From Microbotryum silenes-acaulis (lineage: Eukaryota > Basidiomycota > Microbotryomycetes > Microbotryales > Microbotryaceae), in contig QPFY01000021.1 in assembly GCA_003665825.1 (NCBI GenBank), positions 1 through 64,000 of the forward strand: a stretch of 64,000 nt of DNA, in the 5' to 3' direction. The translations under genes were made by a program, and so were the position numbers. The first letter of the stretch is position 1, and each line of letters opens with the position of its first letter. The notes under the pieces were generated by a model that was given only the letters and a program-made list of their open reading frames with translations, did no database searches and was not told where the DNA came from. Shown one piece after another: positions 1 through 13,081 of the stretch.

Positions 1-1417
<1,417 letters not shown>

Positions 1418-1545
1418 ATAGTTCCCTTGCTAGTCGCTACCGCCCCAGCGACGCTCAAGCCGCCGCGACCCTCGTTGGCGAGTTCTGGAACCTTCCGCCG
1501 ATCCCCACAACCGAATCGGGCTTCAATCAGTGGGCTGTCATGTCC
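1418..1545 (+). other. Short coding-like flank between LTR and hAT copy 1
   Basis: An open frame (1408-1599) reads a normal-looking peptide including SDAQAAATLVGEFW and FNQWAVMS, cut off by the hAT terminal repeat at 1546. It could be the start of the copia gag if the LTR at 1095 is shared by two internal regions, or a fragment of an unrelated gene. I cannot decide. Confidence 0.3.
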
Positions 1546-2097
1546 CAGGGCTTCGCATTAGATCAGATAGATGCCTATCTATATCTACACCTCCTATAAC
1601 TATCGTTCATCTATCTATATGGCATAGATCATAGATGGACAGATACGCTTGGACGTAACTACGCAGATATCTAAAGCATCTGCCAGGAATACACATTGAG
1701 GAGACAGGTTGTCCATGGTCAGAGGGGTTCAAGCATATTCAGAAGCATATCCGCTTAAGTTTCCAAGACCTTATCAAGTCATTGGCTTGGCTCCGAACGG
1801 TGGCGGTGAGACAGAGGCCGCCCTCCTGGCTACCCAAGGCCGCCCTCCCGGCTGCCCGTTGTGCCCTACTAGTTCGGTCGGCTTCTATCTCGGAAGCGAA
1901 GCAAAACATTGCCTATCTTGAAGGCATGAGGCCTGAGACCTGAGCTCCTGAAAGGAAATGGGCAAATGAGCCAGAAGATTTTGGAGTCCGCATATTGCCA
2001 CTGGTCGTCTGCCGGTTTCACTTCTCCCCTTTCTAGTACCTCCCCGTCTTCTCCCTCTCTAGCTCATAAATCCCCAAACTCCTCATCTTGCTACAAC

Positions 2098-4784
2098 ATG
2101 GCTACTCCTACTGCCGCAGAAGATCTTGTCGCCACTGTCTTCAGCACGGAGGCGGAAGCAAAAGTGTTCTACACCGAGCTTCGGTCTGCTGGCCCCGAAG
2201 ACCGATTGCAAGCGAGGTGCGCCGACGTTGCTCGGCGGGCCTTCCTTTTCTCCCGGACCTCGGGAAAGTGGGATCATTTCGATGTCGTCGTGTTTCGATC
2301 GAATGGCAAATTGAAGATCCGAGCAACGTGCAAGACTCGTCCAGCCTCTCATTGCGAAACTGTTGACTTCGAGACCGCACACCAACACGGCGTATCGAAC
2401 TGGAACAGGGGCATCAAACAATGCCTGGCATCCAGGGGGGAAGGGGTGAACACGGTTAGTTCGCTTGAAATAATGTTTGCAGGCTGTTACAGCAGGTCAC
2501 TAAAGATTTTTCTGTCTTGTACTTTCAGAACGTGTAACCATTGCTTTCTGCTGCAATCTTCGACAATGCGTTGTTCATGTTATACATCGTTCTTCACGTT
2601 GCAATCTCGAAGGAAGCGTTCACCCACGTAGACCCCCAACTTCAAACCTGGCTCGCCTACTCCTATCACGTCGCCAATGTGAATGCTATCCTCGGTAGTC
2701 ACGACACCGTCAAGAGGCTACTCGTTCATCTACATAGGGAGCTGTCGGTTCAATTCGGCGAATTTCTTGTCAAGCGAAATCGCGGGATTCATCTGGTTAT
2801 CGATGGTTGGACCGCTCCCAACTGCATCAGTGTTCTCGGGGTCGTCGTAGTGTATGAACAAGATGGCGTCGTTCATCGTCACATACTCAAGTTCATCGAG
2901 TCGAAAGGTCGCCACGGCGGGAAAGAGCTCGCAGCGTCGCTTCATGAATGCGTCGAAGAGTTCAAGATCTCGCATCTCGTTCGAACCCTCGTGATGGACA
3001 ACGCCTCGAACTGCAACAAGATGGCGGTGGAGTACAAGAACCTCAATGACTCGTGGTGGGGACCCGAGATGCGAGTTCGCTGCTTCGCCCACATTCTCCA
3101 GCTAGTGATGGGCGCACTTTACGCTGCCTTTTCCATGGCCCCTGCTCGTCCGCCTACTCCTCGGGCGCGCAAGAACACGACTGGCAAACATATATCTGCT
3201 TTCGACGGTCATCCCAACGTCGAAGATGATTCGGATGCTGAAGATCAGAGGATCGACGACGAGATTGCTCAAGCTCTGTCCATTGCGACTGCCTCTGGTG
3301 ACTACGACATTTCAGCATTGGAATTTACGGTGAACAATTCGAAGACTTGCTTGAGAGAGGCTTTGGATTGGGGCGAGTCGGTCGGCATCAAGATTCAACC
3401 CATCCTTCGACGAAAATGCATGACCATCATTCCTACGATCGCCGATTTTGCACAACACGTTTCGGGACTGAGAGTCAAATCCTCCGACAAACACAGATGG
3501 CAGCAGTCGGTCGTTGCCACCGCCAAGGACCGACCCGATTCCAAGGCGACGGAGCTTTCCCGCAAAAACGAGACGCGTTGGAACTCTATTCACCTCTGCC
3601 TTCAGAGCCATGTTCTGTTCTCGAGTGCCATCGACTACTATATGGCGCGCGACGACGAACCCTCGAACATCGTGGACAAATTCGCCCTTCCTGATGACGC
3701 ACTTGATATCGTTAAAGAGCTCCTTGACATTGGCGAATACCTCAAGACCCTGACGGTTCAGTTCCAAGATGCAACGCCTCGCACTTGGGATGTCATCGCC
3801 GAGTTCGAACGAGTTGAAGGCATGCTTGACAACAAGGCTCAAACCGCTTCTCCCATGGTGCGCATCGCAGCCAAGTCCGCTTTGATTGTTCTGGGCAACT
3901 ACTACTCGAAGGTTGGCGACGATTCGATTGCTGCATTTGGGTCGATGTTCTTTCATCCTCGTCACCATCTGCGATTCTTTCAGCGACCTGGAACTGCTTG
4001 GGCCGAAACCGATATCAATGAGAAGCAGAAGAAGCTCCATGAAATCTACAAGAAGGTGTACCTTCCTCTCTATGAGGACATCCCCGAAGCTGGTCCTCCG
4101 TCCCCGATTGATTCCGATGCTTGCTCCGACCACGATTTGTATGGTGATGAAGGAGGTGACACACAAGGCTCTCACAACTACTACGAGCCAGATGCCTTCC
4201 TCCAGTACTGGGCTAGGGGATGCGTCAGACTGAACAAGAACGACGCCTACAAGGGGTGCCCTATCAAGTATTGGGTGACACAACGTGCGATTCTAGGGCA
4301 GAAGGCTCTTGCCGAGATGGCAATTGACTTCATCACAATTCCACCAACTGCGTGCGATGCGGAACGCGCTTTCTCCACCGGCCGCCGGACGATCAACTAT
4401 ATGCAGCACAGCACCTCTGCCGAATTTCTGAACGCCAAGATGTGTCTCGGTAGCTGGGCTAACCCGACCGCTCCTATCTTCGGGGGCACCCCCGAGGGCT
4501 TCGCTCGTCATGCCCGACCCATCATCGCAAGTGAGTTCAAATGAGAGGAGTCATGCTAGCCCCAGCTACTTGCAGCGACTGAGGACCCAATAATCTTTCT
4601 TGCAGGCAAGCTCCGTGCTCCATCGAAGCGTGTCGTGGCAAAGAAGAGTTCTTCGGCAGTCCACAAAGCGAATAAGCGGCAGCGCCACGACGTCACTGGA
4701 GAATCCTCGCGATCGACCTCGCTCTCGCAAAATTCGCCGATTGAGGAGCTGGAACTCTCAGACACGGACGAAGAATCGTCTTGA
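2098..4784 (+). CDS. hAT transposase, multi-exon, possibly intact
   Basis: Exon 1 starts at the ATG at 2098 and runs to about 2454. It encodes an N-terminal region of about 119 residues that I do not recognise as a classical BED finger. The main exon (within 2541-4544) carries hAT core motifs: LVIDGWTAPN, LVMDNASNCNKM, RCFAHILQLV, and the C-terminal dimerisation motif ACDAERAFSTGRR followed by LNAKMCLGSW. A last intron (about 4531-4605, GTGAGT...TTGCAG) joins a short exon with a basic stretch (KRVVAKK, NKRQRHD) and an acidic Ser-rich end, stopping at 4782-4784. The exon 1/2 junction is uncertain: the obvious acceptor at about 2528 meets an in-frame TAA at 2535-2537 if exon 1 ends at 2454. Either another splice pair is used or the copy is dead. 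Confidence 0.85.
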
Positions 4785-5261
4785 GCGCTACCCAAGTATG
4801 CAACAGAGGAAATCTTCGTTTCTCCCATGTACATAATAAACCCTTAACAACATATTTTCTCTCTGTTTCTCTGTTTCTGCCCCTTCATAGATTTTTCAAC
4901 CGAGTCCTCTAGCTTTCCCTCATTTGCACTTGCTCTCCGTCGTCTGTCAATAGAATACAAGGCACGGCTGCCATTCTTCCACTTCGTCGAGTTTTTCTGG
5001 CGGCAGCTGGAGAGATCTTGTCATGGCTGCAAAGGCCTTTTGTGTCGAGGACAAGGGAACAAGGGTCCGCCCTGTCATATCTATACACGCACATCTATGC
5101 ATGCCTCCACACATCTGGTCATCATCTATCAAGTGGCGTTTATCTACGTAGATATCCACTAGATATCTATCTTTCCTCTATCTGTTCTGCTGTAGATGAC
5201 AGATCTATAGATAGCCCGAAAAAAGGCAAAATTATAGATAGATAAAAGATATCTACGCGCA
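4785..5261 (+). other. hAT copy 1 3' subterminal region
   Basis: No gene is seen. The stretch contains a polyadenylation-like AATAAA near 4834 and a run of TATCTA/TAGATA-type short motifs (5080-5260) mirrored in the left subterminal region. Such motifs are candidate transposase binding sites by analogy with other hAT elements. Confidence 0.5.
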
Positions 5262-5289
5262 TATCTGATCTAATGCGAAGCCCTGCCAG

Positions 5290-7165
5290 TGAGTGCAGTC
5301 ATTCTCCCCACCCGGGCTACAATTCTCACCCATCTCGCCTTTGCGGACGATGCGATCGTGCTCGTCTCGTCACCGGCAGCACTCGACCTCCTGGCTGGTC
5401 TAGCCGTCGACTGGCGCTTGGCTACGAACGGACGCTCGAACACGGCCAAGACGACCGCTCTTCCTCTCGGCTTGGGTTGGACCCAAGACGAAGGGGCTAG
5501 CGGGATCGCTACTGTGCGCGCTGGTCGGAATGCATGACGTGGGCTGGCTATCCGGTTTTCATCGACGGCAATCTCTCGCTCTTCTGGAGCACGACACTCA
5601 ACCGAGCAAAGGCTCGACTGGAGGCGGCAGCGGCTCGACATGTTCCCCCACAAGCCCGAGCGATGTACGCCAACTCGTATGTCACTTCGAGGATCATCCG
5701 CTTGCTGTCTTTCAACATCCCGCCCGTCACGTTCATCGACGCTTTCGAACAAGCTCTCAGCTCCTTTGTGTGGCAAAACGACTCTTTCCGACCGGTGGCA
5801 AAGGATGCAGTCTTTCTTCGTCGCGACCTTGGGGGATTGGGCCTACTAAGCATCGAGGACATCGTCTGCTCTATGGCGATCCGATTCTGGGACTGCGTCG
5901 CTCATGGCTTCGAGCCGATCTGGGCTGCACTCGCACGACTCAGCTGAGAGCACACTTATCCGGAAGAAACGACGATTTGGTCGACATTGATTGCCTCGCT
6001 CGCCGCGCACCCACGCGCGGTGGACGAAGGCAATTAAGGTTGCTCGACTGACGCTGCCCCATGTGTTCCCAGAGCTCCTTCAGTCAACGAGGTGCTATTG
6101 GTCCCACCTACTTTGCCTTCGCTACACCCACAAGGCCTGTCGGACGACGTGCGAAAGCGGGCTCAAAAAGTTCGGGGCAATCATCGATCTTTACCGCGGC
6201 GCCTGACGACAGGGGAGCCCGTGCATCTAGGACTGCAACCAGACTCGCTATTGGGAAAGCTTTGGGCAGATGTGAGTGCTTGCTCTCCATTGGGCTTTTG
6301 TTGCCTCAGCACACCACCGTCCGATCCACCATGGCGACCCCTACTTCCTGCGACCCTGCACCTACTCGTTCCTTGGAGCGACCCGCCCCTATACGGTCAA
6401 AGCCCTCCGCCGCTTCATCAACGAGGTCCGCTAACCCCCGCTGGACGACGGTGTCCGACTAAAATGGCCAACAGATCTTACAAGGGAGCAGAAGCAACAG
6501 TTCTGGCTCTGGCTGAACAGTCAATGGGCAACAGCGGTCGAAAAGGATGTTCACTGGAAGCTTGATTTTCCCATTACCAACCCCGTACTGGCTTGCTCGC
6601 GAGGTCCACTCGCATCTCAAATTCCCGCATCTCAGATTTCCGACTTCGACGTCTGCCAGATGGCGAGCTTCTCTGGAACGGATGATGTGACTTTCCTTCT
6701 GATGGGTATCGGGCTTGGGAGTCCTCTTGCCTGAAAACTCCTTCACTCTCCCTCTCTCTCTCTCTTATCGATTGTGCCTATTTTTCAAAACTATGGAATA
6801 GGAAGGGTGGTTGGGGCTCACATTTTGGTGGTTCTGTGAATGTGAGGGCTACATAGATCCAGTGGCTTTGACTTTACATAAGTATAACCCCCCTTTTCAA
6901 GAAACATTGACTTTGCGTAGATAATCGAATATGTGAAATCTGATCAGGCTTGATACAAAAACCAAAAAAGGCAAACCTCGGCGCTTTTGGGGTGCGCGGA
7001 GGTTTTCACCCGACCAACTTTTTCTGGATTTTTCAAATCCAATACAAAACTTCCAAACCACAAACTCCCAATTTTTTAACCCTTCTTAAATATTCCCTCT
7101 TTGACTTGTTTGGAAATTTTTCTGAGGACCACATGCGCTATAGCGCGATAAGGTCTTGAAATGAT

Positions 7166-7200
<35 letters not shown>
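5290..7200 (+). mobile_element. LINE retrotransposon, 5'-truncated copy A, with (CT)n tail
   Basis: The fragment starts inside the reverse transcriptase just before the catalytic HLAFADDAIVL box (5335-5370). It continues through the conserved post-RT region (MTWAGYPVFIDGNLSLFW, then RPVAKDAVFLRRDLGGLGLL), with frame changes that show decay. The 3' untranslated part (6740-7168) ends in a CT microsatellite at 7169-7199 instead of poly(A). The same 3' end occurs in copy B at 30193. The left boundary abuts hAT copy 1. It is followed at 7201-7212 by ctcccgttaacc, the same 12 bp that flanks copy B. Confidence 0.85.
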
Positions 7201-7201
<1 letters not shown>

Positions 7202-7340
7202 TCCCGTTAACCCGTGGTCGCCCAGCGGTCGCCCGCCACGCGCCACAGGCAGCCTCGCCGCAACGCCCTCCGGCCTTCTGTGGCCACCTGCCGACCAGGA
7301 ACTCTGCTACCCTCTCGTGCTCGTCACTCAACTGTGATCC

Positions 7341-7380
7341 CTGGGGCCTTGGTAGCCCGGGCACGTGGCACGGTGGTACT
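7341..7380 (+). promoter_or_regulatory. Conserved upstream block with CACGTG E-box, FamX
   Basis: About 40 bp upstream of the start codon contains CACGTG at 7362-7367. The same block is kept in copy 2 (CACGTG at 17404-17409) and copy 3 (36454-36459), although sequence further upstream diverges. This makes it a candidate promoter element, probably for a bHLH-type factor. Confidence 0.45.
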
Positions 7381-7419
7381 CAAAGTGGTGCCCAACAGCA
7401 AAGTCCAATATCAGCCACG

Positions 7420-10089
7420 ATGTCTGCCACAACTCTCAATCTACCTATGCGCCACCTCTTTTCATGCACTCCACACACTTGGTTTCGAGCCACCTCCGCC
7501 CGGCGACGCGCCTGATTACTCAACCGCTCCGCGCATGCAGGCCAACGCTGGAACTTCGTTCGATTGCGCCGCACGTTTGGGAGGACTGAGATGGGCGAAT
7601 ACTCTTCTCCTGGCGACAGGATCGTCGACTCGTTCTTTGGTCTACTCGACTTACACCCATCGCTGCTCGAGCTCTTCGAAGCCAAGATCGCCGTCATTGA
7701 GGCGACGAGTTTGACCAGTGATGGCTGCATGCCTCGGATTACCGAAGAAGAGGTCCGAGATGCATTCACGTCCATTTTCGATGGCGGCCTAGGAGGTGCA
7801 ACGTGCGAGCTGCTCGACCATTATGCCTCGATCAGCGAAGCCAACTTCACGCTCACGACCAGTGGCTACTGGGTAACGCCAAGTAGCGTCCAAGGGCTAT
7901 CATACCGAACGCGGGGCGATGCCATCCTGGAAATTGGCCGTGGGGTTGACGACTCAGCAGTTGTTGTCTCGTCAATCGCGATCGAGTTCAAGCGGGGACC
8001 CGTGCATCACACGGCGGCCAAAGGGCCCCCTCCATCCGGATCCAACTCGGCGATCCCAGTGCTCGATCACGCGTCGCCGGTGCCGCTGCAGAATTTGGAG
8101 ACGCAAGTCTCGGTCGGTCCCGACGCCATAGCCACGAAGGTAAGACATGCGACGTGCTCATTTTCATTCGAATCGGCCCTGGAGCTTCCGTCTGATCTAA
8201 CTTTGTTCGCGTGTTTTTTTGCAGGCCATCATTCAGTGCGCTTCCCAAAGCTGCCGGTTCTTTCTCCTGTTCTCGGTGCCGTTTTTTCAGATCGGTGAAC
8301 TGGGTACGTTGCGCCTTCGGTTTCGAGCTGTGCATGGTGTAACGGTCACGCAGTGCCACTGATGCATGCAACTGCGCAATCTTGGGTTCTTCACACACAG
8401 TTGAACACCAAACGCCGACGCTGCAAGAGCAAGCGATGCGGCAGCTTCGACCGCGTAGCCTCCACCTCGACGGCACCAATGCCTGGCACGTCCAATCCAT
8501 CGACCCCCACCCCCCCTATCACGACCGAGGCGAGCGCCCCACCCACTGTTCGAAGACAGTATAGCCTGCTCCTCCAAGAGTTGGCGCGATGGGTCGAGCG
8601 CTATCCAGGCACCTCGCTCCAGCCCGCCGAGACCCTCGGCGTTGACGTCCCGACGCGGTCGTTCGTCGTGTCTTTCATTGCTCTGGCGTTCACAGCCGTG
8701 ATGAAGGTGCCCGACCCGGGCAAAGCTAGCGTCAAAGAATTGCTCGACGCCAACGCTAACACATCGAATCAGTCGCGACCTCGCGCCGACTCGGACTCGG
8801 ACCGTGAAGATCCCTCCTACGAGCCGGCATACAAAGCACCGAAAACGTCGGCCATCGGCATCGGTACTCGCTCTTCAAGGCGACTGGCAGGCGACCCCCC
8901 GCTAACTCAAGCCAGGGATTCGAATCGGCCCGTCACCCCGCCCGTCTCCGAAGAGGCCGGGTCCGACCTCTCCTCTGGCGCGCTCACTCCTGAGGCTCTC
9001 TGCTTCTCGTCCCCTCCTGCGTTGACGGACCGGAGTCCGACGACATCGCCGGTTTCCGGCTCGCTTCCTTCATCGAAATCGATCACAATCGCTCACGATC
9101 GCAATTTCGTGATCCAGGCGAGGGTGTCGAACGCCCACTGGTCCATGATGGTGCGTCACACATTTTGACCCATGCTGCTCCCGTCCCTGCACTCGTGGCT
9201 CCGCTCACCGAACGTGTCCTCTTGTGCTCTTTGCAGTCGTACACGGGCACGAGCCGCGTCAATCTGGTCGAAATCGACTTTGATATCGTCTCCTCCGTTC
9301 GTTCCGACTCGCCCCTTCCGTCCGTTCTGTCGTCGAACCCTTCCCCGGCCACCGACTTCATCCGGAGCCTCCATTTGTCTGATGCCGTTTTGCGATGGTT
9401 GACGGAAGACCCCAAGGATGAGCTCGAAGACGATCGGATCCCGCTGGAACTCTTCGATCACTTCGAGACCACGGCGGATCTTCGCCTGGAGAAGCAGGTT
9501 GGGACGGGAAGTACGGCTGACGGGTATCTTGCAAACGTGTTGCGAGTCAACCCACGTTGGTCCTCCCCGGCCGATCGCGAGGTCCCCCTTGTTGGCCACC
9601 CTACTCCAAACACGAAGTACTTTCTCAAGCTTGTGACGTGTAACTATGTTGGCTCGGTCGTCCGGGAGACGCTGTTTTATCAGCACGTTTTTCCCCACCT
9701 TCCCGATCGGCTCCAACAACATCTGCCACAATATCACGGCACGTACCGCGGTATCAACGGCAATGGGTACGCTATGGTGCTTGAGGACGTGGGGACCCAC
9801 ATGAATTACTCCGAGTTTTATGAACGGTCTGGCCAATGGCAGTAAGTCTTCGGGTCGCGGCAAGTTGTCGACGACACGATCTTCTTTCGCGATGAAATCC
9901 AGCTCAGCGTGATGCTGACACCTGTTCTTTCACTTCGTACTCGCCATGTGCAGGGAGATCGAGAAGGCTTTCGTTGAGCTTGGAATTGTTCACAACGATA
10001 TCCGCCAGGGGAACGTCTTGGTTCGACCCGACGACGGGGGCTTTTGCTTCGTCGACTGGGGACGATCTTATCTCAAACTTCGAGCGTGA
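7420..10089 (+). pseudogene. FamX nuclease-kinase gene, copy 1 (frameshifted)
   Basis: This has the same five-exon structure as the intact copy 3. The N-terminal exon carries the PD-(D/E)XK-like GDAILEIG...IAIEFKRG, and the last two exons carry the kinase-like region ending HNDIRQGN and FVDWG. Copy 1 has an extra T near 7483 and a missing G near 7592 relative to copies 2 and 3; these cancel but scramble about 35 codons. Two further single-base losses in the third exon (about 8430 and 8456) shift frame again for about 9 codons. It is unlikely to make the full native protein. Confidence 0.8.
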
Positions 10090-11045
10090 AGCTCCCTCTC
10101 TCCCCCCTCTACTCTATTATCTCTCTCTCTCTCTCGGCAATACTCGTGATCTCTTCACTTCCTCTCCCTTTCTCTCGGCAACGCTCGTAAGATTCACCCC
10201 CTCTTCTAGACCTGTCTCTCCTCTACTATAGCTTTATATATCATATGCACTTCCCTCAGTTTTGTCTGCAATGCGCAATGCTCAATATTTTGCTCTGTCC
10301 AGCTTCGTAGCTGGACTGCGGCCCCCAGACCCAAACGGGCGACAGCTTCTTACCGGTTCGGCTAGGACCATAGCAAGCATTGAGGCGCCTACAGACCACG
10401 TGATCTCCACTTAACAGTCATGGCTAACTTCTGATAATTTTCTTCAAAAAGTCCGAGATTCGGATTCGAACCGTTATTCTCATCAGCTTTCTGCCCTATA
10501 AAACTCAGGCTACTCATAGCGCATTGCTTCTTCAAGTTGTGGAAGGCCAAGGCCTCGGAAGCGCAAGTACCTGCTGAGTTTAAGTTGTCTGAAAATGAAA
10601 CAAGTGCACTGTTATGCAGCTTCTACGCACATAGTCAACTCTTCATCCGTCTCACTTCAAGTTTATAATCCATTACTCACAGCGCAGAGCACGGACAGTC
10701 GGACACAGTCTGGCATGACTAGCGCTTTAGCGTCAATGTCGATCAGTCCGAGCTCGAGTACTAGTAGTAGTAGCAAGTGTCGGCGGCGGCGGTCATTATA
10801 TATGGGCACCTCCAATATACCACTGCAGACGCCAAATTCTCCGCCAACTGCTTGCCAGCTACTCCTCTCTCGCGCTGTCCAACACGATGCTCCCAGGCTG
10901 GCAGGCTCGCACAGATGCAACGACTCACCAGCACCATTTGTCATTTGAGACGAGGGCCGGCCGGCGAGGGTCGGCCCAGCCTGGCCTAGCCAGCGTTTTG
11001 GGCCTGCTCAGCCTGGCACAACTTCGGCAGGCTTCGGCGCGCCTG
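10090..11045 (+). other. FamX 3' flank, no gene
   Basis: A CT-rich stretch follows the stop codon, with a short repeated tctctcggcaa.nctcgt motif (10130-10190). Next come conserved non-coding DNA and a 117-codon ORF (10595-10948) that is also found behind copy 3. The ORF contains a Ser-rich run and an AGT/TAG repeat and is probably not a real gene. TATATA-like sequence lies at 10797-10802. Confidence 0.5.
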
Positions 11046-11326
11046 TTGCGCTTTTCCCCTCCGATGTCTCGATCGGATGCCAATGGGGTTCTCGAGCGCG
11101 GGAAGGAAATTGCAACCTTCCTTGTGTATCTTTCGGTTTGTTTGGTTGTGTTGGGATGAGGAAGATGATTAATCTTCCTGGACGAGACCCTGGGATGATG
11201 CGTACACCCCAATTCCCGAGCCCCCGGTTCGGACAGGCGCCCTGGCGCCGGACGCGTACCACAGGTCACGCCCCCCACATTCACAACCAAAGAAACACAG
11301 CAAAAGATGCCTACGTTACAACGCAT
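11046..11326. other. Spacer between FamX copy 1 and the DIRS-like element
   Basis: No gene is seen. The stretch is the 3' side of the tyrosine recombinase gene and may hold the terminal repeat of the DIRS-like element, but I could not match it to a partner. Small perfect hairpins (aagat/atctt near 11163, gcgcc/ggcgc near 11239) are present. Confidence 0.4.
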
Positions 11327-12776
11327 TCAGGCTCTAACCGAATCGAGTGCAAGCTTGCCAGCCTTGCTCAGCACTTGGATCGCAATCTCCTTGTGCTGCC
11401 GCCAATACCTGTCAAAGGCATTCGATGACCAACGGCCAAGGTTTCGGATGTGATCCGTGTGTACACCTTCTCGAAGGTAAAACGTGGCCCCCACCGGACC
11501 TAAAGGAGTGGTTATTCAAGGGCGCCCTTCCGCTCGCCTCGAGAATGTGTTTGATTCGTCGCGAGAACGCCGAGGAGGTCAGCTGTCGATGACCTCCCTC
11601 GCGCGCCCGATATGAGAACAACCGCCCTGGTGGAGGGTCGTTTAGGCGGAAATGGTTATCGATGCCACCGACCGGGCAGAAGGGCTCGCCGTCTCGCGCC
11701 GAGACTATCAGCGTGCGGCCGACACGCCGACGCACCTTGTCAAACGGGAGGTCCAACTCGTATCGGAGAGGAGCTTCGCTCGTCGCATCGATCCGGCGTG
11801 CATTGGCCACCGCTAGATGCCGCTCGGCTATGAACTCTTCGTCCGCCGAATGCGCCGTAAACTCGCCCAATCTCGCCATCGCGAAGAACGCCGCACACGC
11901 TGCAGAAAACACGGCCGTATCGAACGGACTGCACTTGTCGATCCCCGCGGCCAGGCACCTGAGGTCGTCCAAAGTCGCCGCCAATTGCTCTGGTTTGGGG
12001 CCTGGAGCTGTGGCCGCAGCCGCAGCCAGTTGCATCGTCCACAGCTTCGGATCGTAGTTCATACGCAGCCCATGCGTCGTGTGCCAAAATTCTAGGGCGG
12101 TACGGAATCGGCGGAAGTGGCTGACGCTATAGGCTCCGACGCCATTTCCCGACAACGCGATCCGAGTGAGAAATCGCCTGACGACGTCAGGATGTGCGGG
12201 GAATCGATCCCTCCGGTCGACCAACTCGTCGTCACAGTACTCGAGGTATCGTAGAATGCACCTCGCGTACATCTCGTTCGACTCCGCCGTTCGACCTGCC
12301 GCAACCATCACCGCGTGCTCTGTCGCAGCCACTGCACACGCAAGGAGCGGACGTTGGACCGGAGTCGTCGGTGTGAGAACGAGGATTCGGTTGATACCTC
12401 GATGCGCCTTGGCGAACGCGGCGCACAGCCGCTCCTCCGGCGTGCAATTCGTGGATGAAGCCATCGGGGCCATCTCGTTCCCGTCTGCCTCAGGTAGGTA
12501 AACGACGATGTCCCCCGAATGGGAACTGCGCAACATCGGCAATCTTGGATTCGACGTCGACGTGAATCCCAAACAAGCCCCTGGACTACGATCTAGTTTC
12601 ACAATCGGAAGTGGCGCCGCAGCCGGTGCTCCATCGCGCAGCGCCGAACTCGACGCGTCGGCCCGACCGGTAAGCGCTCTTCCTGACTTGAACGCGCGCT
12701 CCCTAACGGCCATCGTCGGGTACGGAACGGCTCGTTGACGAAGCCTCGACGCGGCTCGTGAATCCTCGAAAGACAT
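11327..12776 (-). pseudogene. Tyrosine recombinase (YR) of DIRS-like element, one-base frameshift
   Basis: From the ATG at 12776 the frame encodes an N-terminal core-binding region (YARCILRYLEYCDDELVD...) and a catalytic domain. Visible catalytic-type residues are the Arg in MARLGEFT and the HSFRSGG box. After that the frame is lost in a run of five C on the plus strand (11480-11486 region). One base fewer restores a classic YR end, GRWSSNAFDRYW, with the presumed nucleophile Tyr, and a stop at 11327-11329. In DIRS-type retrotransposons this enzyme integrates the circular cDNA. Either the gene is dead or the homopolymer was misread. Confidence 0.85.
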
Positions 12777-13081
12777 CTGTATTTTCGAGACGGCGTGCGA
12801 CCCCCTCGTCCGACAAAGTGTGGGGGGAGGCCGAACGTGCCAAGCACGCGCCCGCGATCACGCGATTGTCTCGCGGCGGAGACGGGATAGGACCGGATAA
12901 CCGCACAGTCGCAACCGAGGCATAAGAGCGCGGCTCTGAGTCATGATAGCGTGACATTGACAAAACAGGACGCAAGAGGGTTCGACCTCACAAACAAGCA
13001 AAGGTACACGACTTCGCAGACACAGGGATACGCAACTCCGTACGAACGAGGCTCCACCTTCCACGAAGGGAGTCAGATATC

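Larger units (their letters stand above)
1546..5285 (+). mobile_element. hAT DNA transposon, copy 1
   Basis: The left end CAGGGCTTCGCATTAGATCA and its inverted copy at 5262-5285 form a 24-bp terminal inverted repeat, and the internal gene encodes a hAT transposase. Copy 2 at 45518-49366 has the same ends. The 8 bp outside each end of copy 1 do not match (tcatgtcc left, ccagtgag right), so no target duplication is seen. The left neighbour is copia-derived and the right neighbour is LINE, which suggests rearrangement after insertion. Both ends are rich in TATCTA-type subterminal motifs (1560-1680 and 5090-5270). Confidence 0.93.
7213..11045 (+). mobile_element. FamX repeat unit, copy 1 (nuclease-kinase gene plus long 3' flank)
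   Basis: This block recurs at 17260-20594 (+) and 32774-36540 (-) with long runs of identical sequence, including introns, promoter-side DNA and 3' untranslated DNA. Copies 1 and 3 share about 450 bp more at the 3' side than copy 2 (up to the cgcgcctgttg at 11036-11046). I found no convincing terminal inverted repeat or target duplication, so the exact ends are uncertain. Because introns are kept, copying was at the DNA level and not through spliced RNA. Confidence 0.8.

Noticed and set aside
3312..4283. 323-codon minus-strand ORF opposite the hAT transposase
   Set aside because: Shadow of the transposase frame; hAT motifs are on the plus strand.
9156..9863. 235-codon minus-strand ORF overlapping FamX copy 1 (and equivalents in copies 2 and 3)
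   Set aside because: It is the mirror of the kinase exon. Its text has no domain character and its conservation only follows the true exon.
10436..10506. tRNA-like box B (GGTTCGAATCC on the minus strand) followed by TTTTT in the FamX 3' flank
   Set aside because: No matching acceptor stem or D arm could be built, and the box is altered in copies 2 and 3 (AGTTCGAATCC).
10560..10580. ctgctgagtttaag string resembling the start of fungal large-subunit rRNA
   Set aside because: Similarity does not extend on either side; taken as chance.
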